From: Rhodocyclaceae bacterium
GTDB taxonomy: Bacteria; Pseudomonadota; Gammaproteobacteria; Burkholderiales; Rhodocyclaceae
Direction: 5' to 3'
Assembly (NCBI GenBank): GCA_024709955.1
Contig: JANJVS010000147.1
Location: forward strand, 1 to 36,660
Length of the DNA stretch: 36,660 nucleotides
The notes below the pieces were generated by a model. It did not search any database, was not told the origin of the DNA, and was given only the letters and a program-made list of their open reading frames with translations. Positions 8,501 to 17,234 of the stretch are shown here, piece by piece (position 1 is the stretch's first letter; every line of letters starts with the position of its first letter). The translations under genes and the position numbers were made by a program.

Positions 8501-8958
8501 ACTACGGCGACGTCTCGCTGCTGCCGACGCCGGCCTTCTTCTACGGCCTCGCCGCCAACGAGGAAATCAGCGTGGACCTGGAGCGCGGCAAGAGCCTGAT
8601 CGTCTCCCAGCAGGGCACGACCGGTCCGGATGACGAGGGCATGGTCAAGGTCTTCTTCGAGCTCAACGGCCAGTCGCGCGTGATCCGCGTGCCCAAGGCC
8701 GGCCTCGCCAACGCCCGCGCCAAGCCGCAGGCCGAGGAGGGCAATCCGAAGCATGTCGGCGCGCCGATGCCCGGCACCATCGTCACCGTCGCCGCCAGCG
8801 CCGGCCAGAAGGTGGCCAAGGGCGACCCGCTCGTCTCCATCGAGGCGATGAAGATGGAAACCATGCTCACCGCCGAGCGCGACGGCGTCGTCAAGGCCAT
8901 CCACTGCCGCCACGGCGAGGCGATCAACGCCAAGGACCTGCTGGTCGAGTTCGAGTAA
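5512..8958 (+). CDS. pyc: Pyruvate carboxylase, single chain, biotin-dependent
   Basis: 1148 aa, the usual size of alpha4-type single-chain enzymes. It makes oxaloacetate from pyruvate, bicarbonate and ATP, refilling the TCA cycle. The N-terminal biotin carboxylase/ATP-grasp domain (about 1-450) has LLVANRSEIAIRV, HPGYGFLSEN and GGGGRGMRVV. The carboxyltransferase domain (about 535-800) has TTMRDAHQS, the lysine motif IKDMAG and the metal-binding HFHTHDTSG. The C-terminal biotin carrier domain has EAMKMET with the biotinylated lysine near residue 1114. I chose ATG 5512 because MKQIRSLLVANRSEIA is where family members begin; a longer frame from 5419 is unsupported. There is no clear ribosome site. 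It runs convergent to the OMP gene, with a shared terminator between. Confidence 0.95.
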   Translation: MKQIRSLLVANRSEIAIRVLRAASEMGIRTVAIYSNEDRFALHRFKADESYLVGAGKKPIAAYLDIDDIIRVAKEAHVDAIHPGYGFLSENPDFADACARAGIAFIGPKADVMRLLGNKVSARELAERAGVPVVPATGALPRDLAEAKKQAAAVGYPLMLKASWGGGGRGMRVVETEADLGPAMEVARREAAAAFGNDEVYLEKLVRRARHVEVQVMGDTHGNLVHLFERDCSVQRRNQKVVERAPAPYLSDARRAELCAAALKLARAANYTHAGTVEFLMDADTDQFYFIEVNPRIQVEHTVTELVTGVDVVKAQIRISEGATIGAEDSYVPRQEEVKLNGHALQCRVTTEDPENNFTPDYGRINVYRSPAGFGIRLDGGTAYAGAVITPYYDSLLVKVTAWGHSPDEAARRMDRALREFRVRGLSSNLLFLENVVAHPLFRSGECTTRFIDETPELFKFQKRRDRATRLLKFLGDVMVNGNTEMKGRTVPALPLARPIKPAGIDLSAAPPPGTRDRLKALGAQKFSAWMRDEQRVLLTDTTMRDAHQSLFATRMRTHDLTEIAPHYARLLPELFSLECWGGATFDVAMRFLKEDPWERLARLREAVPNVLFQMLLRGSNAVGYTSYSDNVVRYFVQQAAKEGIDVFRVFDSLNWVDNMRVSMDAVIESGALCEGTICYTGDIFDTARPKYNLKYYVDLAKQLEKAGAHIIAIKDMAGVCKPRAIRELVKTLKQEVGLPLHFHTHDTSGIAAASVLAAVEAGCDAVDGALDSMSGLTSQPNLGAIAAALSGTERDPGVNFDAMQSLSHYWEGVRRQYAPFEADIRSGTADVYRHEMPGGQYTNLREQARAMGIEHRWGEVSQAYADVNLLFGDIVKVTPTSKVVGDLALFMVANGLTPEDVKNPAREIAFPDSVISLMRGELGFPPDGFPAELQKKVLKGEAPLQGRAGDSLPPVDLEAKRAEAEAATGRKIGDTDLASYLMYPKVFKDYAAHRAHYGDVSLLPTPAFFYGLAANEEISVDLERGKSLIVSQQGTTGPDDEGMVKVFFELNGQSRVIRVPKAGLANARAKPQAEEGNPKHVGAPMPGTIVTVAASAGQKVAKGDPLVSIEAMKMETMLTAERDGVVKAIHCRHGEAINAKDLLVEFE

Positions 8959-8975
8959 ACGGGTCAAGGGCGGAC

Positions 8976-9001
8976 AAAAAGTCGGCGCTGGCGGGACGGT
9001 G
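8976..9001 (+). repeat. Dispersed 25-bp unit, copy A (after pyc)
   Basis: AAAAAGTCGGCG followed by CTGGCGGGACGGTG, 17 bases after the pyc stop and in pyc sense orientation. Left arm of the terminator hairpin. Used as the reference copy. Confidence 0.9.
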
Positions 9002-9011
9002 TGCGATGAGG

Positions 9012-9036
9012 CACCGTCCCGCCAGCGCCGGGTTTT
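9012..9036 (-). repeat. Dispersed 25-bp unit, copy B (after the OMP gene)
   Basis: Inverted copy of unit A, about 49 bases beyond the OMP stop and in that gene's sense orientation. It differs only at the A-run edge (AAAACCCGG against AAAAGTCGG). Confidence 0.9.
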
Positions 9037-9084
9037 CTGCCGACGATCCGCTCAGGGGGGCACGCGAGGCCCGCGCGGGCCGGA

Positions 9085-10188
9085 TCAGAACGACCAGCCG
9101 AGCTTGATGCCCAGGCCAAGCGCGGCATTGCCGCTCATCGTCGCGCGCTGGGTGTCGGGCGTGCCGGTTTCGAGCCTGGCGTCGCCGAGCTTGCTGTAGC
9201 TGACGCCGGCGGTGATCTTCAGCGCGTCCCGCGCATGGATGGCCGCGAGCGTGAGGCCGCGCCGGCCATTGACCGGCGCCAGGGGCGAGCTCAGCTTGTC
9301 TCCCCTGCCTTCGTAGTTCAGTGCGATCGCCCCGGCCCAGCGGGCGTCGAATTGCCGGGCAAGTCCGAGCGTCCAGGTGCGGGTGTCCTTCAGTTCGATC
9401 AGGCCTTCGCCGGTCACGGCGACGAAGCGCGCGGGATCGACGCGGAACTCCGACCAGTTCGCCCAGCGCAGCTGGCCGTAAAGCAGAGTGTCGCGGGCAA
9501 TCCCGGTCTGGAAATCCAGGTTGACGGCGCGCGGCAGGGAGATCGGCGTCGTCGAGCTGCCGTTGAGCGGCGCCAGGGGCGCCGTCTCGCGGGTGGCGAG
9601 CTTGTGCTTGATCGCGGCATGGTAGGTGGCCGCCACCCGCAGGGCGATTTCCGGGATTTCGAAGGCGATGCCGGCGGCCGGACTGATGGCCGTGTCGGGA
9701 CCGAGCCGGACCTGGTAGCCGCTGACGGGACCGTAAGCCAGCCCTTTCAGGCGCACGGTCGCCGAGGAGGTCTGCAGGCGCAGCCCGCCATGCACGCTGA
9801 AGTTCTTGTCGATGCGGTAGCGGGCCAGACCGAGCACGCCGTGGGAGGCGACGTCGACCCGCGTGCCGCCCAGCAACGGGGAGCCCTGCCCGTAAAGAAT
9901 GTCGGCCCCGTAGGTCCGATCCGCGACCGCGGCGAAAGAAAGCCTGTCGCCCGCGTCGAATTTGAGACTCACGCTCGGCAGCAGATGAGCGCCGGCCACG
10001 TCTCCGGTCGGCCCTCCCAGCAGGTCGGCGCCTTCGACGCGCGGCGCGACGTGGCCGACGGAAATCTCCAGATAGCGTCCGCTCTCGAACAGGGCCCCCA
10101 GCCCCTGGCCGGTGCGGTCGATGCCGCCGGCCCACGCGGCCGGCGCGGCCGTCGCCAGCAGTCCGAGCAGCGCCAGATTCTTCTTCAA
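9085..10188 (-). CDS. FadL/OmpP1-family outer-membrane transport protein
   Basis: 367 aa. A clear signal peptide (KKNLALLGLLATAAPAAWA) is followed by GGIDRTGQGLGALFESGRY, resembling the start of OmpP1/FadL/TodX beta-barrels that pass hydrophobic substrates across the outer membrane. The rest alternates short beta strands and ends in GIKLGWSF, a terminal aromatic as expected for a barrel signal. The start is TTG at 10188: GGGGGA lies seven bases upstream and no in-frame ATG precedes the signal peptide. It follows the diguanylate cyclase gene by only 18 bases and is probably co-transcribed. The substrate (fatty acid, hydrocarbon or other) cannot be told from sequence. Confidence 0.78.
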   Translation of the reverse strand: MKKNLALLGLLATAAPAAWAGGIDRTGQGLGALFESGRYLEISVGHVAPRVEGADLLGGPTGDVAGAHLLPSVSLKFDAGDRLSFAAVADRTYGADILYGQGSPLLGGTRVDVASHGVLGLARYRIDKNFSVHGGLRLQTSSATVRLKGLAYGPVSGYQVRLGPDTAISPAAGIAFEIPEIALRVAATYHAAIKHKLATRETAPLAPLNGSSTTPISLPRAVNLDFQTGIARDTLLYGQLRWANWSEFRVDPARFVAVTGEGLIELKDTRTWTLGLARQFDARWAGAIALNYEGRGDKLSSPLAPVNGRRGLTLAAIHARDALKITAGVSYSKLGDARLETGTPDTQRATMSGNAALGLGIKLGWSF

Positions 10189-10206
10189 TTTATTCCCCCG
10201 TTTTTT

Positions 10207-11352
10207 TCATGTGGCCGCGAGCTCCAGCCGGTCGCGTCCCCCTTCCTTGGCGGCGTACAGCGCCTTGTCCGCCCGGATCATCATGCTTTCCAGCGTTTCC
10301 CCCGGTTGGCGCAGTGCCAGGCCGCTGCTGAAGCTGATCGGGAAGCCGAGCCCGGCGCCGATGGCGGGCAGCTCCTCGCGCAGGCGCTGGTCGATCGTGG
10401 GCGCCGATTCGACGGAGCTGCCGGGCAGCAGCAGGCAGAACTCCTCGCCGCCGATCCGCGCCGCTAGGTCGTTGGCGCGCCGGTTCTTCAGCAGCAGCTT
10501 GCCGATGGCCCGCAGGGCGCGGTCGCCGGCCTCGTGGCCGTGGGTGTCGTTGATCTTCTTGAAATGGTCGATGTCGATCATCAGCAGCGCCATCGGCTGG
10601 TCGAGCCGATTGGCGTTGGCGACGAGCGGCTGCCCCACTTCGACCCAGCCGCGGCGATTGAGCAGCGCCGTCAATGTGTCGGTGACCGCCTGGCGGTGCA
10701 GGGCGGTTTCGGCCTCCTCGTGCCAGCCGCCGAGCATGGCGAAGTTCACCATCAGCGGCAGCAGGTTGGTCATCAGCATCGCGGCGACGTTCCACGGATG
10801 GGGGGCGAGAAAGCTCGGGTAGAGGTCGGTGAAGGCTCCCAGCGCGCCGCGTCCCAGGGTGAGGATGGCCATGCTGACCATGCCGAAGGCGACCACCAGC
10901 CGCCAATTGCCGCGCAGCGTGGTCTTGGGGTCGAAGCAGGCGAGCGCCAACAGGGCCAGCTGCGCGGCGAGCAGGAAATTGGCCCAGCCCACGCGCCAGG
11001 CGTAGTCGCCGAACAGCAGCACGTAGCCGGCGGGGGCGAGGAGGGTCAGCGCCGTCACGGCGCTTTCGAAGCGCCGCGGCCCGAGCCAGTTCGACAGGGC
11101 GCGGAACAGCAGCCAGTGCGTCGCGGCGAAACCGCCGACCGCCAGGGTCGAGAGCAGGCGGTCGAGCCAGGTTTCCGGCCAGAAATTCGAGGCGATCATG
11201 CAGATCCAGCTTGCCGCGTGCATCGCCAGGCTCCAGCGCGCCGCCCGCGCGGCGGGACCGAGACGCAAGCCCATCACGGCCGGGGAAACCAGCGCCAGCG
11301 TGACTATGTTGGCCACGGTGACGACCAGCAGGGTGTTGATGTCGAGCGTCAT
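10207..11352 (-). CDS. Membrane-bound diguanylate cyclase (GGDEF)
   Basis: 381 aa. The N-terminal 205 residues are six or seven hydrophobic segments of an unnamed membrane sensor region. A GGDEF domain follows from about residue 220, with VTDTLTALLNRRG, DIDHFKKINDTHGHEAGD and the active-site signature GGEEF at 301-305. An RxxD inhibitory site (R292-D295) lies five residues before the signature, so product feedback by c-di-GMP is expected. It should make c-di-GMP from two GTP at the inner membrane. The ATG at 11352 has no strong ribosome site. The stop lies 18 bases before the OMP start. No EAL domain is present. Confidence 0.88.
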   Translation of the reverse strand: MTLDINTLLVVTVANIVTLALVSPAVMGLRLGPAARAARWSLAMHAASWICMIASNFWPETWLDRLLSTLAVGGFAATHWLLFRALSNWLGPRRFESAVTALTLLAPAGYVLLFGDYAWRVGWANFLLAAQLALLALACFDPKTTLRGNWRLVVAFGMVSMAILTLGRGALGAFTDLYPSFLAPHPWNVAAMLMTNLLPLMVNFAMLGGWHEEAETALHRQAVTDTLTALLNRRGWVEVGQPLVANANRLDQPMALLMIDIDHFKKINDTHGHEAGDRALRAIGKLLLKNRRANDLAARIGGEEFCLLLPGSSVESAPTIDQRLREELPAIGAGLGFPISFSSGLALRQPGETLESMMIRADKALYAAKEGGRDRLELAAT

Positions 11353-11433
11353 GCCGCTATTTTTTCATTGTTTTCCTGGCTGGCGCGTTTTTTTCTCGGG
11401 AATGGCAAGCCGGGCCGTCGGCAGCCGCGCGGC

Positions 11434-11460
11434 CACCGTCCCGCCGGCGCCGACTTTTCT
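11434..11460 (-). repeat. Dispersed 25-bp unit, copy C (after the histidine kinase)
   Basis: Starts 13 bases after the kinase stop, in the gene's sense orientation. CCGG variant of the core (AAAAGTCGGCG then CCGGCGGGACGGTG). Confidence 0.88.
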
Positions 11461-11473
11461 GGGGGGCCTCAGC

Positions 11474-13822
11474 TCAGGACAGTATCAGCCCGACCGCGTC
11501 GTCCGCCGTCAGAGGCTTGTAGAGGCACTTGTCGAACGGCATGTCGCCGGCCATGCGCGCGATTTCCTGGCGCGAATAGGAGGACAGGGCGACGATCAGG
11601 ACGCCGCCGCCGGCCTGACGGATGCGGCGCGCGGCCTCGATGCCGCCGGTGCCGGGCAGGTCGATGTCCATGAAGATGATGTCGAACCCGGCTTCCTTCG
11701 CCAGGCGGATGGCGGCGTCGCCGTCGGCGGCGAAGCTCGGCGCGCAGCCCAGTTCCGTGAGGACGTGGGCCGCCGCGTCGCGGTGCAACCGGTCGTCCTC
11801 GACGACGAGGATGCGCACCGCCGAGAAGTCGAGCGCGAGGGGGGCCGAATCCTCGATTTGCGCGGCGTCGGCGAGCGGCAGGGTGAACCAGAAGCTCGAC
11901 CCGCGCCCGGGTTCGCTGCTCACGCCGATGGCGCCGCCGTTGCGTTCGGCGAATTCCTTGCAGAGGATGAGCCCCAGGCCCGTGCCGGCCTCGCGGCGCG
12001 TGCCGGGCGTCGACACGGTCTTGACGTCGAGGCGGAACAGCCTGTCGCGCACTTCCGCGCCCATGCCGACGCCGCTGTCGACGATCGCGATGCGGCAGTG
12101 GCCGTCTTCCGGCGCGACGCTCGCCCGTACCGAGCCGCCGCTGTCGGTGAATTTGAGGGCGTTCTGCACCAGGTTGCGCAGGATGCCGCGCGTCATTGCC
12201 GGGTCGGCATGCACCCAGCGGCGCTCGGCGATGGACAGGTCAAGGTGGATGCCCTTGCCGTAGGCCTGGGCGGAGAACAGCGCCTGGGTTTCGCGCAGCA
12301 ACGCCCGCAGCTCGATGGCCTCGGGGTGGCAGTCGATCTCGCCGCGCTGGCTGCGTGCCCAGGTCAGCAGCTCCTCCAGAAAGTCGCGCACCTGGCCGAT
12401 GGAGGCGCGCACCAGGTCAAGCCTTTCGCCGGTCAGGTCCGCCGGGCCCGCCAGCACGCGCTGGTCGAACAGGGCCGCGAGGCCGCCGATCGGGCCGCGC
12501 AGGTCATGGGCGACGATGGTGAAGAACTTGTCCTTGATGGCGTTCGCCTCGCTGAGCTCCTGCGTGCGCTGCTGCACGGTCGCTTCGAGTTCGCGCGTGT
12601 GGGTGCGCTCGGCCTCGATCAGTTCGGCCTTGGCGCGGTCCGCGTCGGCGCGCGCGAGGCGCAGGCGATCGGCGAGCGCGAGGGACAGCAGGATCGCGTC
12701 CACCAGCATGCCGAAGTCCACCGCCCGGTAGCCGGCGAGGCTGTAGGGGATGACGGCGGCGACCGTCATCGCGGTGATCAGGGAGCCGAGGAAGCCGGCC
12801 GCCGTGCCGGTGAGGAAGTAGCGCGCGGCGCGGTTCTTCGCCCGCAGCGACAATGCGCCGAGCAGCAGCACGAAGGGCGAGTAGATCAGCACCCAGAGGA
12901 TCGAGGTGGAGACGTGCAGGGCGTAGCCGCCGACGAAGCCGGTCGTCAGGAAGGACAGGACCATGAGGAGGGCGAGTCCCCTGGCCCAGCGGTAGGCGCC
13001 GGGCAGCTTTGCGCGCAGTTCGAGGAACTGGATGGCGAAGAAGATGCCGGCGATCAGGAACAGGTAGATGTGGATCGAATGCGCCCAGTTGCCCCAGGCC
13101 GGCGCGGCGGGCCAGAGCCAGCCGTACAGGTGGCCGTTGTAGGTGGCGTGCGCCAGCAGGAAGCCCGCCAGGTAGAGCACGTAGGAGCCATAGACCCGCT
13201 CCCGCGCCGAGAAGAACAGGAAAAGATTGAAGAGCAGCAGCGCGCCGATGGCGCCGTAGAGCACGCCGTGGTAGCCGGCATCGCCGGCCGCGGCGGCGAA
13301 GAAGGCGCCGCGCTCCTCCAGCGTCAGGCCGACGAGGAAGGGATCGCGTGTCTGCGCGCGCACCAGCAGGCGGCTTGGGCCGGGCGGCAGTTCGAGGTCG
13401 AAATTGATCTTGCGTTGCGGCACGGCGCGCGCGGCGAAGGGCAGGGCGTCGCCGCCGGCGAAGGCGTGGGTGGTGCCGTCGGGGCGGACCAGCAGGACGC
13501 GCACGTCGTCGAGCCAGGTCGGGTCGATGACCAGGTAGCGGCGCAGCGGCGCCGCGCCGGGATTGTCGAGGTCGATCAGGAACCAGTAGGCGGCGGCGGT
13601 GAAGCCGAAACTGGCGATCGCATGGCCGTCGTTGGGCTCCGCTACCGTCGCCCCGGCGAGCAGGTCCCGCGCCGCGAGCGTGCCGGTCGGATCCTTGACG
13701 ATGCGGGCGTGGGGCACCAGGGACGCCACCTCCGGCAGGACCGACACGGCGGCCTGGGCTGCGGCCGCCAGCGGCAGCCAGCAAAGCAGCAAGAGGGCGG
13801 CGACGATTTGCGTCAGGGGCAA
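11474..13822 (-). CDS. 7TMR-DISM hybrid sensor histidine kinase with C-terminal receiver
   Basis: About 782 aa. A hydrophobic signal segment is followed by a periplasmic 7TMR-DISMED2-type domain (about 40-170), a seven-helix DISM membrane region (about 185-390), a coiled coil (395-430), a HisKA domain with phospho-acceptor H439 in AHDLRGP, a HATPase with NLVQNALKF, DSGVGM and TGLGL, and a receiver domain from 670 with acidic pair EDD, phospho-acceptor D719 in MDIDLPG, and K769. No in-frame ATG exists near the N-terminus. I chose TTG 13822, which begins just before the signal segment; the frame stays open far upstream only as a shadow of ppc. No separate response regulator is adjacent, so the partner is unknown. 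Confidence 0.85.
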   Translation of the reverse strand: MPLTQIVAALLLLCWLPLAAAAQAAVSVLPEVASLVPHARIVKDPTGTLAARDLLAGATVAEPNDGHAIASFGFTAAAYWFLIDLDNPGAAPLRRYLVIDPTWLDDVRVLLVRPDGTTHAFAGGDALPFAARAVPQRKINFDLELPPGPSRLLVRAQTRDPFLVGLTLEERGAFFAAAAGDAGYHGVLYGAIGALLLFNLFLFFSARERVYGSYVLYLAGFLLAHATYNGHLYGWLWPAAPAWGNWAHSIHIYLFLIAGIFFAIQFLELRAKLPGAYRWARGLALLMVLSFLTTGFVGGYALHVSTSILWVLIYSPFVLLLGALSLRAKNRAARYFLTGTAAGFLGSLITAMTVAAVIPYSLAGYRAVDFGMLVDAILLSLALADRLRLARADADRAKAELIEAERTHTRELEATVQQRTQELSEANAIKDKFFTIVAHDLRGPIGGLAALFDQRVLAGPADLTGERLDLVRASIGQVRDFLEELLTWARSQRGEIDCHPEAIELRALLRETQALFSAQAYGKGIHLDLSIAERRWVHADPAMTRGILRNLVQNALKFTDSGGSVRASVAPEDGHCRIAIVDSGVGMGAEVRDRLFRLDVKTVSTPGTRREAGTGLGLILCKEFAERNGGAIGVSSEPGRGSSFWFTLPLADAAQIEDSAPLALDFSAVRILVVEDDRLHRDAAAHVLTELGCAPSFAADGDAAIRLAKEAGFDIIFMDIDLPGTGGIEAARRIRQAGGGVLIVALSSYSRQEIARMAGDMPFDKCLYKPLTADDAVGLILS

Positions 13823-13908
13823 GAGGTGTCCGATCGGGGTGGGCTGCGGAGGGGGGGCTGCATGCGGTCTGCGCTTGTTGCGGCCGGCCGGGAAAGTGGC
13901 GTGCCCGC

Positions 13909-13933
13909 CACCGTCCCGCCGGCGCCGAGTTTT
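13909..13933 (-). repeat. Dispersed 25-bp unit, copy D (abutting the ppc stop)
   Basis: The A run of the unit begins with the last base of the ppc TGA stop. CCGG variant, with one change at the edge (AAAACTCGGCG). Confidence 0.88.
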
Positions 13934-16692
13934 CAGCCGCTGTTGCGCAGGCCGGCGGCGACGCCGTTGATGGTGAGGTGGATGCCGCTTTGCACGCGCG
14001 GGTCGTCGCTCCAGGGGGCGCCGGAGCGGTAGCGGCGCAGCAGCTCGACCTGCAGGTGGTTGAGCGGGTCGAGGTAGGGGTAGCGGTTCTGCATCGAGCG
14101 CCTGAGCAGCGGGTTGGCTTCGAGCAGCGCGCCCTGGCCGGTGATGGCGAGCAGGGCGTCGCGGGTGGCCTGCCATTCGGCCTTGATGCGGCCGAAGATC
14201 GCGTCGCGCAGCGCCGCGTCCTGCACCAGGCCGGCGTAACGCTCGGCGAGGGCGATGTCGGTCTTGGCCAGCAGCATGTCCATGTTGGCGAGCATGGTGC
14301 GGAAGAAGCCCCAGTCCCGGTGCATGCCGCGCAGCAGGGGCAGGCCGGCGTCGCCGTGCTGTTCGACGAAGGCCCGGTAGGCGCTGCCGAAGCCGTACCA
14401 GCCGGGCAGCATCAGGCGGCACTGCGACCATGAAAACACCCAGGGGATCGCGCGCAGGTCCTCGATGGCGGTGGTCTTCTTGCGCGAGGCCGGGCGGCTG
14501 CCGATGTTGAGCCGCGAGATCTCGCCGATGACGGTGGATTCCCAGAAGTAGCGCTCGAAGTCCGGCGTCTCGTACACCAGCGCGCGGTAGGCCCTGAAGG
14601 CGTGGCCGGCCAGCTCGTCCATGGCGGCGAGGCACTCGGGTTGCGGGTCGTCGTGCTCGCGCGGCAGCAGCGTGGCTTCGAGCGTCGCGGCGACCAGCAC
14701 TTCGAGGTTGCGCCGGCCGAGTTCCGGGTTGGCGTATTTCGAGGCGATCACCTCGCCCTGCTCGGTGATGCGGATCGCGCCCTGCACGGCGCCGGGCGGC
14801 TGGGCGAGGATCGCCTGGTAGCTCGGGCCGCCGCCGCGGCCGACGGTGCCGCCGCGGCCGTGGAACAGCCGGAGGCGCATGCCGCGCATGCGGAACACCT
14901 CGACCAGCGTGATCTCGGCGCGGTAGAGCGCCCAGTTGGACATCAGGAAGCCGCCGTCCTTGTTGCTGTCCGAGTAGCCGAGCATCACCTCCTGCAGCCG
15001 GCCGCGGCTCTCCAGCAGGCGCTGGTAGGCGGGCAGCGAGAACAGCCGGTCCATGACGGCGCCGCACCGCTCCAGGTCGCCGATGGTCTCGAACAGCGGC
15101 ACGATGTTGACGTCGAGCTCGCCCTCGCGCGGACGCAGCAGGCCGACTTCCTTGAGCAGCAGCGCCACCTCGAGGATGTCGGAGACGCCCTCGTTCTTCG
15201 AGATGATGACGTTCTGGATCGCCGCCCTGCCGTAGCGGCGGTGCATGTCGCGCGCGGCGTGGAAGATCGCCAGCTCTCCGGCGGTTTCTTCCGAGTAGTT
15301 CCAGTAGGGCGAGGCGAGCAGGCGCGGCGTGGCGAGCTCGGCGAGCAGCAGGGCGATGCGGCCTTCCTCGCTGCGGCCGGCGTAGTCGGTGCCGGGACGC
15401 GCGGTCTCGAACAGCTCGTGCACCGTGCGCAGATGCACGTCGGAGTTCTGGCGCAGGTCGAGGGGCGCGAGGTGGAAGCCGAACAGCTCGGCAGCGCGGC
15501 GCAGCCGGCGCAGGCGGCCGCGCGCCATCAGCGCGGCGCCGTTTTCCTTGAGGGAGCGGTCGAGGATGTCGAGCTCGGCGGCGTATTCGGCGCTGTCGGC
15601 GTAGGGCGGGGCATCGGCGACGGGATGGCGCAGCGCCTCCATGTGGTCGAGCTCGCGCGCCGTGGCGGCGAGGCGCGCGTAGATGCCGGCGATGGCGCGG
15701 CGGTAGGGCTCGTCGTCGCGGTGCGGGTTGCGGTCCGGCGAACGGGTGGCGAGATCGCGCAGTTCGGGTGAGATCTTCACCAGCAGTTCGGAGGAGGAGA
15801 GCTCGCCGCCGAGCTGGTGCGTCTGTTCGAGGTAGAAGGCGAAGGCCTTGCGGCTCTGGGCGTTGAGCGCGCTCTTCAGGATGTCGGCGGTGACGAAGGG
15901 ATTGCCGTCGCGGTCGCCGCCGATCCATGAGCCGGGCTTGAGGAAGGCCGGCAGCGGCGCGCCGAGGCTGTCCTCGATGCCATTGTGCAGGCGCGGCAGG
16001 GCGCGCAGGAAGGTGTTGTCGTAGTAGGAGAGGGCGTTGTTCACCTCGTCCATCACCGAGAGCTTGGCCGGGCGCAGCATGCGCGTCTGCCAGAGGATCA
16101 GCACCGCGCGGCGCAGCGCCTCCTCGTTCTCCTCCCGTTCCTCGGGTGTCAGCGGCAGGCGGTCGCGGGCGTCGAGCAGGCTGGCGATCTTCCACTGGCG
16201 GTCGAGGATGCTCTTTCTCTGCACCTCGGTTGGGTGGGCGGTGAGCACCGGCGCGATGTCGGCCGTGGCGAAGAAGCCGGCGAGCTTTTCCTTGCCGATG
16301 CCGAGCCCGGCGGCGCGCGCGGCGGCGTGGGCGAAGCCGCCCTCGCGCGGCTGCGAGCCGGCCAGCGCATGGGCGCGCGCGCGGCGGATGTGGTGCTGGT
16401 CCTCGGCGATGTTGGCGAGGTGGGAGAAATAGCTGAAGGCGCGCACCACGAGGTTGGTCTGCTCGCGCGTCAGGCCGTTGAGCAGCGCGTCGAGCTCGGC
16501 GCGGGCGGATTGATCGTCGTGGCGGTGGAAGCGAATCGATAGCAGACGGATGCGTTCGACGATGTCGAAGACCTCCGCGCCTTCCTGGTCGCGGATGACG
16601 TCGCCGAGCAGGCGGCCGAGCAGGCGGATGTCGGCGAACAGCGGAGCGTCCTTGTCGTGGCCGGCGTCGGCCTGGGAGGGGGTGGCATTCAT
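13933..16692 (-). CDS. ppc: Phosphoenolpyruvate carboxylase
   Basis: 919 aa, normal for bacterial PEPC. It makes oxaloacetate from PEP and bicarbonate. Diagnostic motifs: [12 protein letters not shown] with the catalytic histidine near residue 150, GGDRDGNP in the metal and PEP site, [15 protein letters not shown] near the middle, TEQGEVI, and the C-terminal RNSG resembling the invariant RNTG. The ATG at 16692 shares a 4-base ATGA overlap with the thioredoxin-like gene upstream, so the two are translationally coupled. The longer frame into 17244 is an overlap with that gene. Together with pyc 5 kb away this gives two independent anaplerotic routes. Confidence 0.96.
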   Translation of the reverse strand: MNATPSQADAGHDKDAPLFADIRLLGRLLGDVIRDQEGAEVFDIVERIRLLSIRFHRHDDQSARAELDALLNGLTREQTNLVVRAFSYFSHLANIAEDQHHIRRARAHALAGSQPREGGFAHAAARAAGLGIGKEKLAGFFATADIAPVLTAHPTEVQRKSILDRQWKIASLLDARDRLPLTPEEREENEEALRRAVLILWQTRMLRPAKLSVMDEVNNALSYYDNTFLRALPRLHNGIEDSLGAPLPAFLKPGSWIGGDRDGNPFVTADILKSALNAQSRKAFAFYLEQTHQLGGELSSSELLVKISPELRDLATRSPDRNPHRDDEPYRRAIAGIYARLAATARELDHMEALRHPVADAPPYADSAEYAAELDILDRSLKENGAALMARGRLRRLRRAAELFGFHLAPLDLRQNSDVHLRTVHELFETARPGTDYAGRSEEGRIALLLAELATPRLLASPYWNYSEETAGELAIFHAARDMHRRYGRAAIQNVIISKNEGVSDILEVALLLKEVGLLRPREGELDVNIVPLFETIGDLERCGAVMDRLFSLPAYQRLLESRGRLQEVMLGYSDSNKDGGFLMSNWALYRAEITLVEVFRMRGMRLRLFHGRGGTVGRGGGPSYQAILAQPPGAVQGAIRITEQGEVIASKYANPELGRRNLEVLVAATLEATLLPREHDDPQPECLAAMDELAGHAFRAYRALVYETPDFERYFWESTVIGEISRLNIGSRPASRKKTTAIEDLRAIPWVFSWSQCRLMLPGWYGFGSAYRAFVEQHGDAGLPLLRGMHRDWGFFRTMLANMDMLLAKTDIALAERYAGLVQDAALRDAIFGRIKAEWQATRDALLAITGQGALLEANPLLRRSMQNRYPYLDPLNHLQVELLRRYRSGAPWSDDPRVQSGIHLTINGVAAGLRNSG

Positions 16693-17204
16693 TGTTTGGC
16701 GAGCCTTTGGCGACTTTCCGCGAGGGCGGCGTCGATGAAATAGTCCATGTAGTCGGCGCCGCGCACGCCGACGATCGGCTCGGCGAGCTGGCGGCCGTCC
16801 GGGCCGTAAAAGGCCAGGGTCGGCGCCAGGCGGAATTGCTGCGCGGCGGCGAAGCGGCGATGGGTGGTGGCGCGGCCGGCGAAGTCGGTCAGCGGGGCGT
16901 CGCTGTCGAAGCGCACCTCGCGCAGGGGCACCGCTGCGGGGAGGTGGCGCAGGTGCTGCTGCTTGAGGCGTTCGCACCATGAACAGCCGGCGCGGCTGAA
17001 GAGGACGACGACGGGTTCGGCGGGAGCCTGCCGGCGCGCGCCGTCGGCGGCCAGGTCGCGGGCGGCGCGCACCGTGAACGCGGCGTCGGCGGCGCCGGCG
17101 CATTGCAGGCCGCATGCTAAAATCGCCGCAAGCAGCGCGTTTCCGAGGAAACGCCGGCGTGCCGGCGCCTTCAAGGCGCACGCACCCTGCCCAACCCGCT
17201 TCAT
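16689..17204 (-). CDS. Exported thioredoxin-fold protein (CxxC)
   Basis: 171 aa from ATG 17204, which has AGGAGA about six bases upstream; a longer start at 17306 would run into hemC. The N-terminus has [23 protein letters not shown], a signal sequence with a possible twin-arginine motif. The mature part has [16 protein letters not shown], a thioredoxin-type CSWC active site, and later [14 protein letters not shown] with the cis-proline position. Likely a periplasmic thiol-disulfide protein of the SoxW/DsbE-like kind; partner unknown. It overlaps ppc by four bases. Pairing with ppc is probably just operon sharing. Confidence 0.8.
   Translation of the reverse strand: MKRVGQGACALKAPARRRFLGNALLAAILACGLQCAGAADAAFTVRAARDLAADGARRQAPAEPVVVLFSRAGCSWCERLKQQHLRHLPAAVPLREVRFDSDAPLTDFAGRATTHRRFAAAQQFRLAPTLAFYGPDGRQLAEPIVGVRGADYMDYFIDAALAESRQRLAKQ
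17115..17123 (+). promoter_or_regulatory. Candidate extended -10 promoter for hemC
   Basis: TGCTAAAAT is an extended -10 element with no recognisable -35. Transcription would start near 17130, inside the antisense strand of the thioredoxin-like gene, giving a hemC leader of about 105 bases. Only 30 bases separate the two divergent start codons, so promoters must lie inside genes. Confidence 0.35.
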
Positions 17205-17234
17205 GCCCGTCTCCTCTATTCGGTTGATCACCCA

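Larger units (their letters stand above)
8976..9036. terminator. Bidirectional hairpin terminator built from an inverted pair of the 25-bp dispersed unit
   Basis: Bases 8983-9001 and 9012-9030 form a perfect 19-bp inverted repeat with a 10-base loop. An A run (8976-8980) flanks the left arm and a T run (9033-9036) the right arm. It lies between the convergent pyc and OMP genes, so it can end transcripts from both sides. Each arm is one copy of the dispersed unit described in the findings. Confidence 0.85.

Noticed and set aside
5506-8967. 1153-codon open frame antisense to pyc
   Set aside because: Exact opposite of a fully recognised pyruvate carboxylase; Leu/Gly/Val/Asp-rich with no family features.
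11474-16195. A 1573-aa fusion of the histidine kinase with ppc sequence
   Set aside because: Upstream of 13822 the frame is the wrong frame of ppc; the kinase signal peptide marks its true beginning.
16801-16830. Possible further copy of the dispersed unit (GGTCGGCGCCAGG in the thioredoxin-like gene)
   Set aside because: Matches for only about nine bases and lacks the GGGACGGTG half; expected by chance at this GC content.
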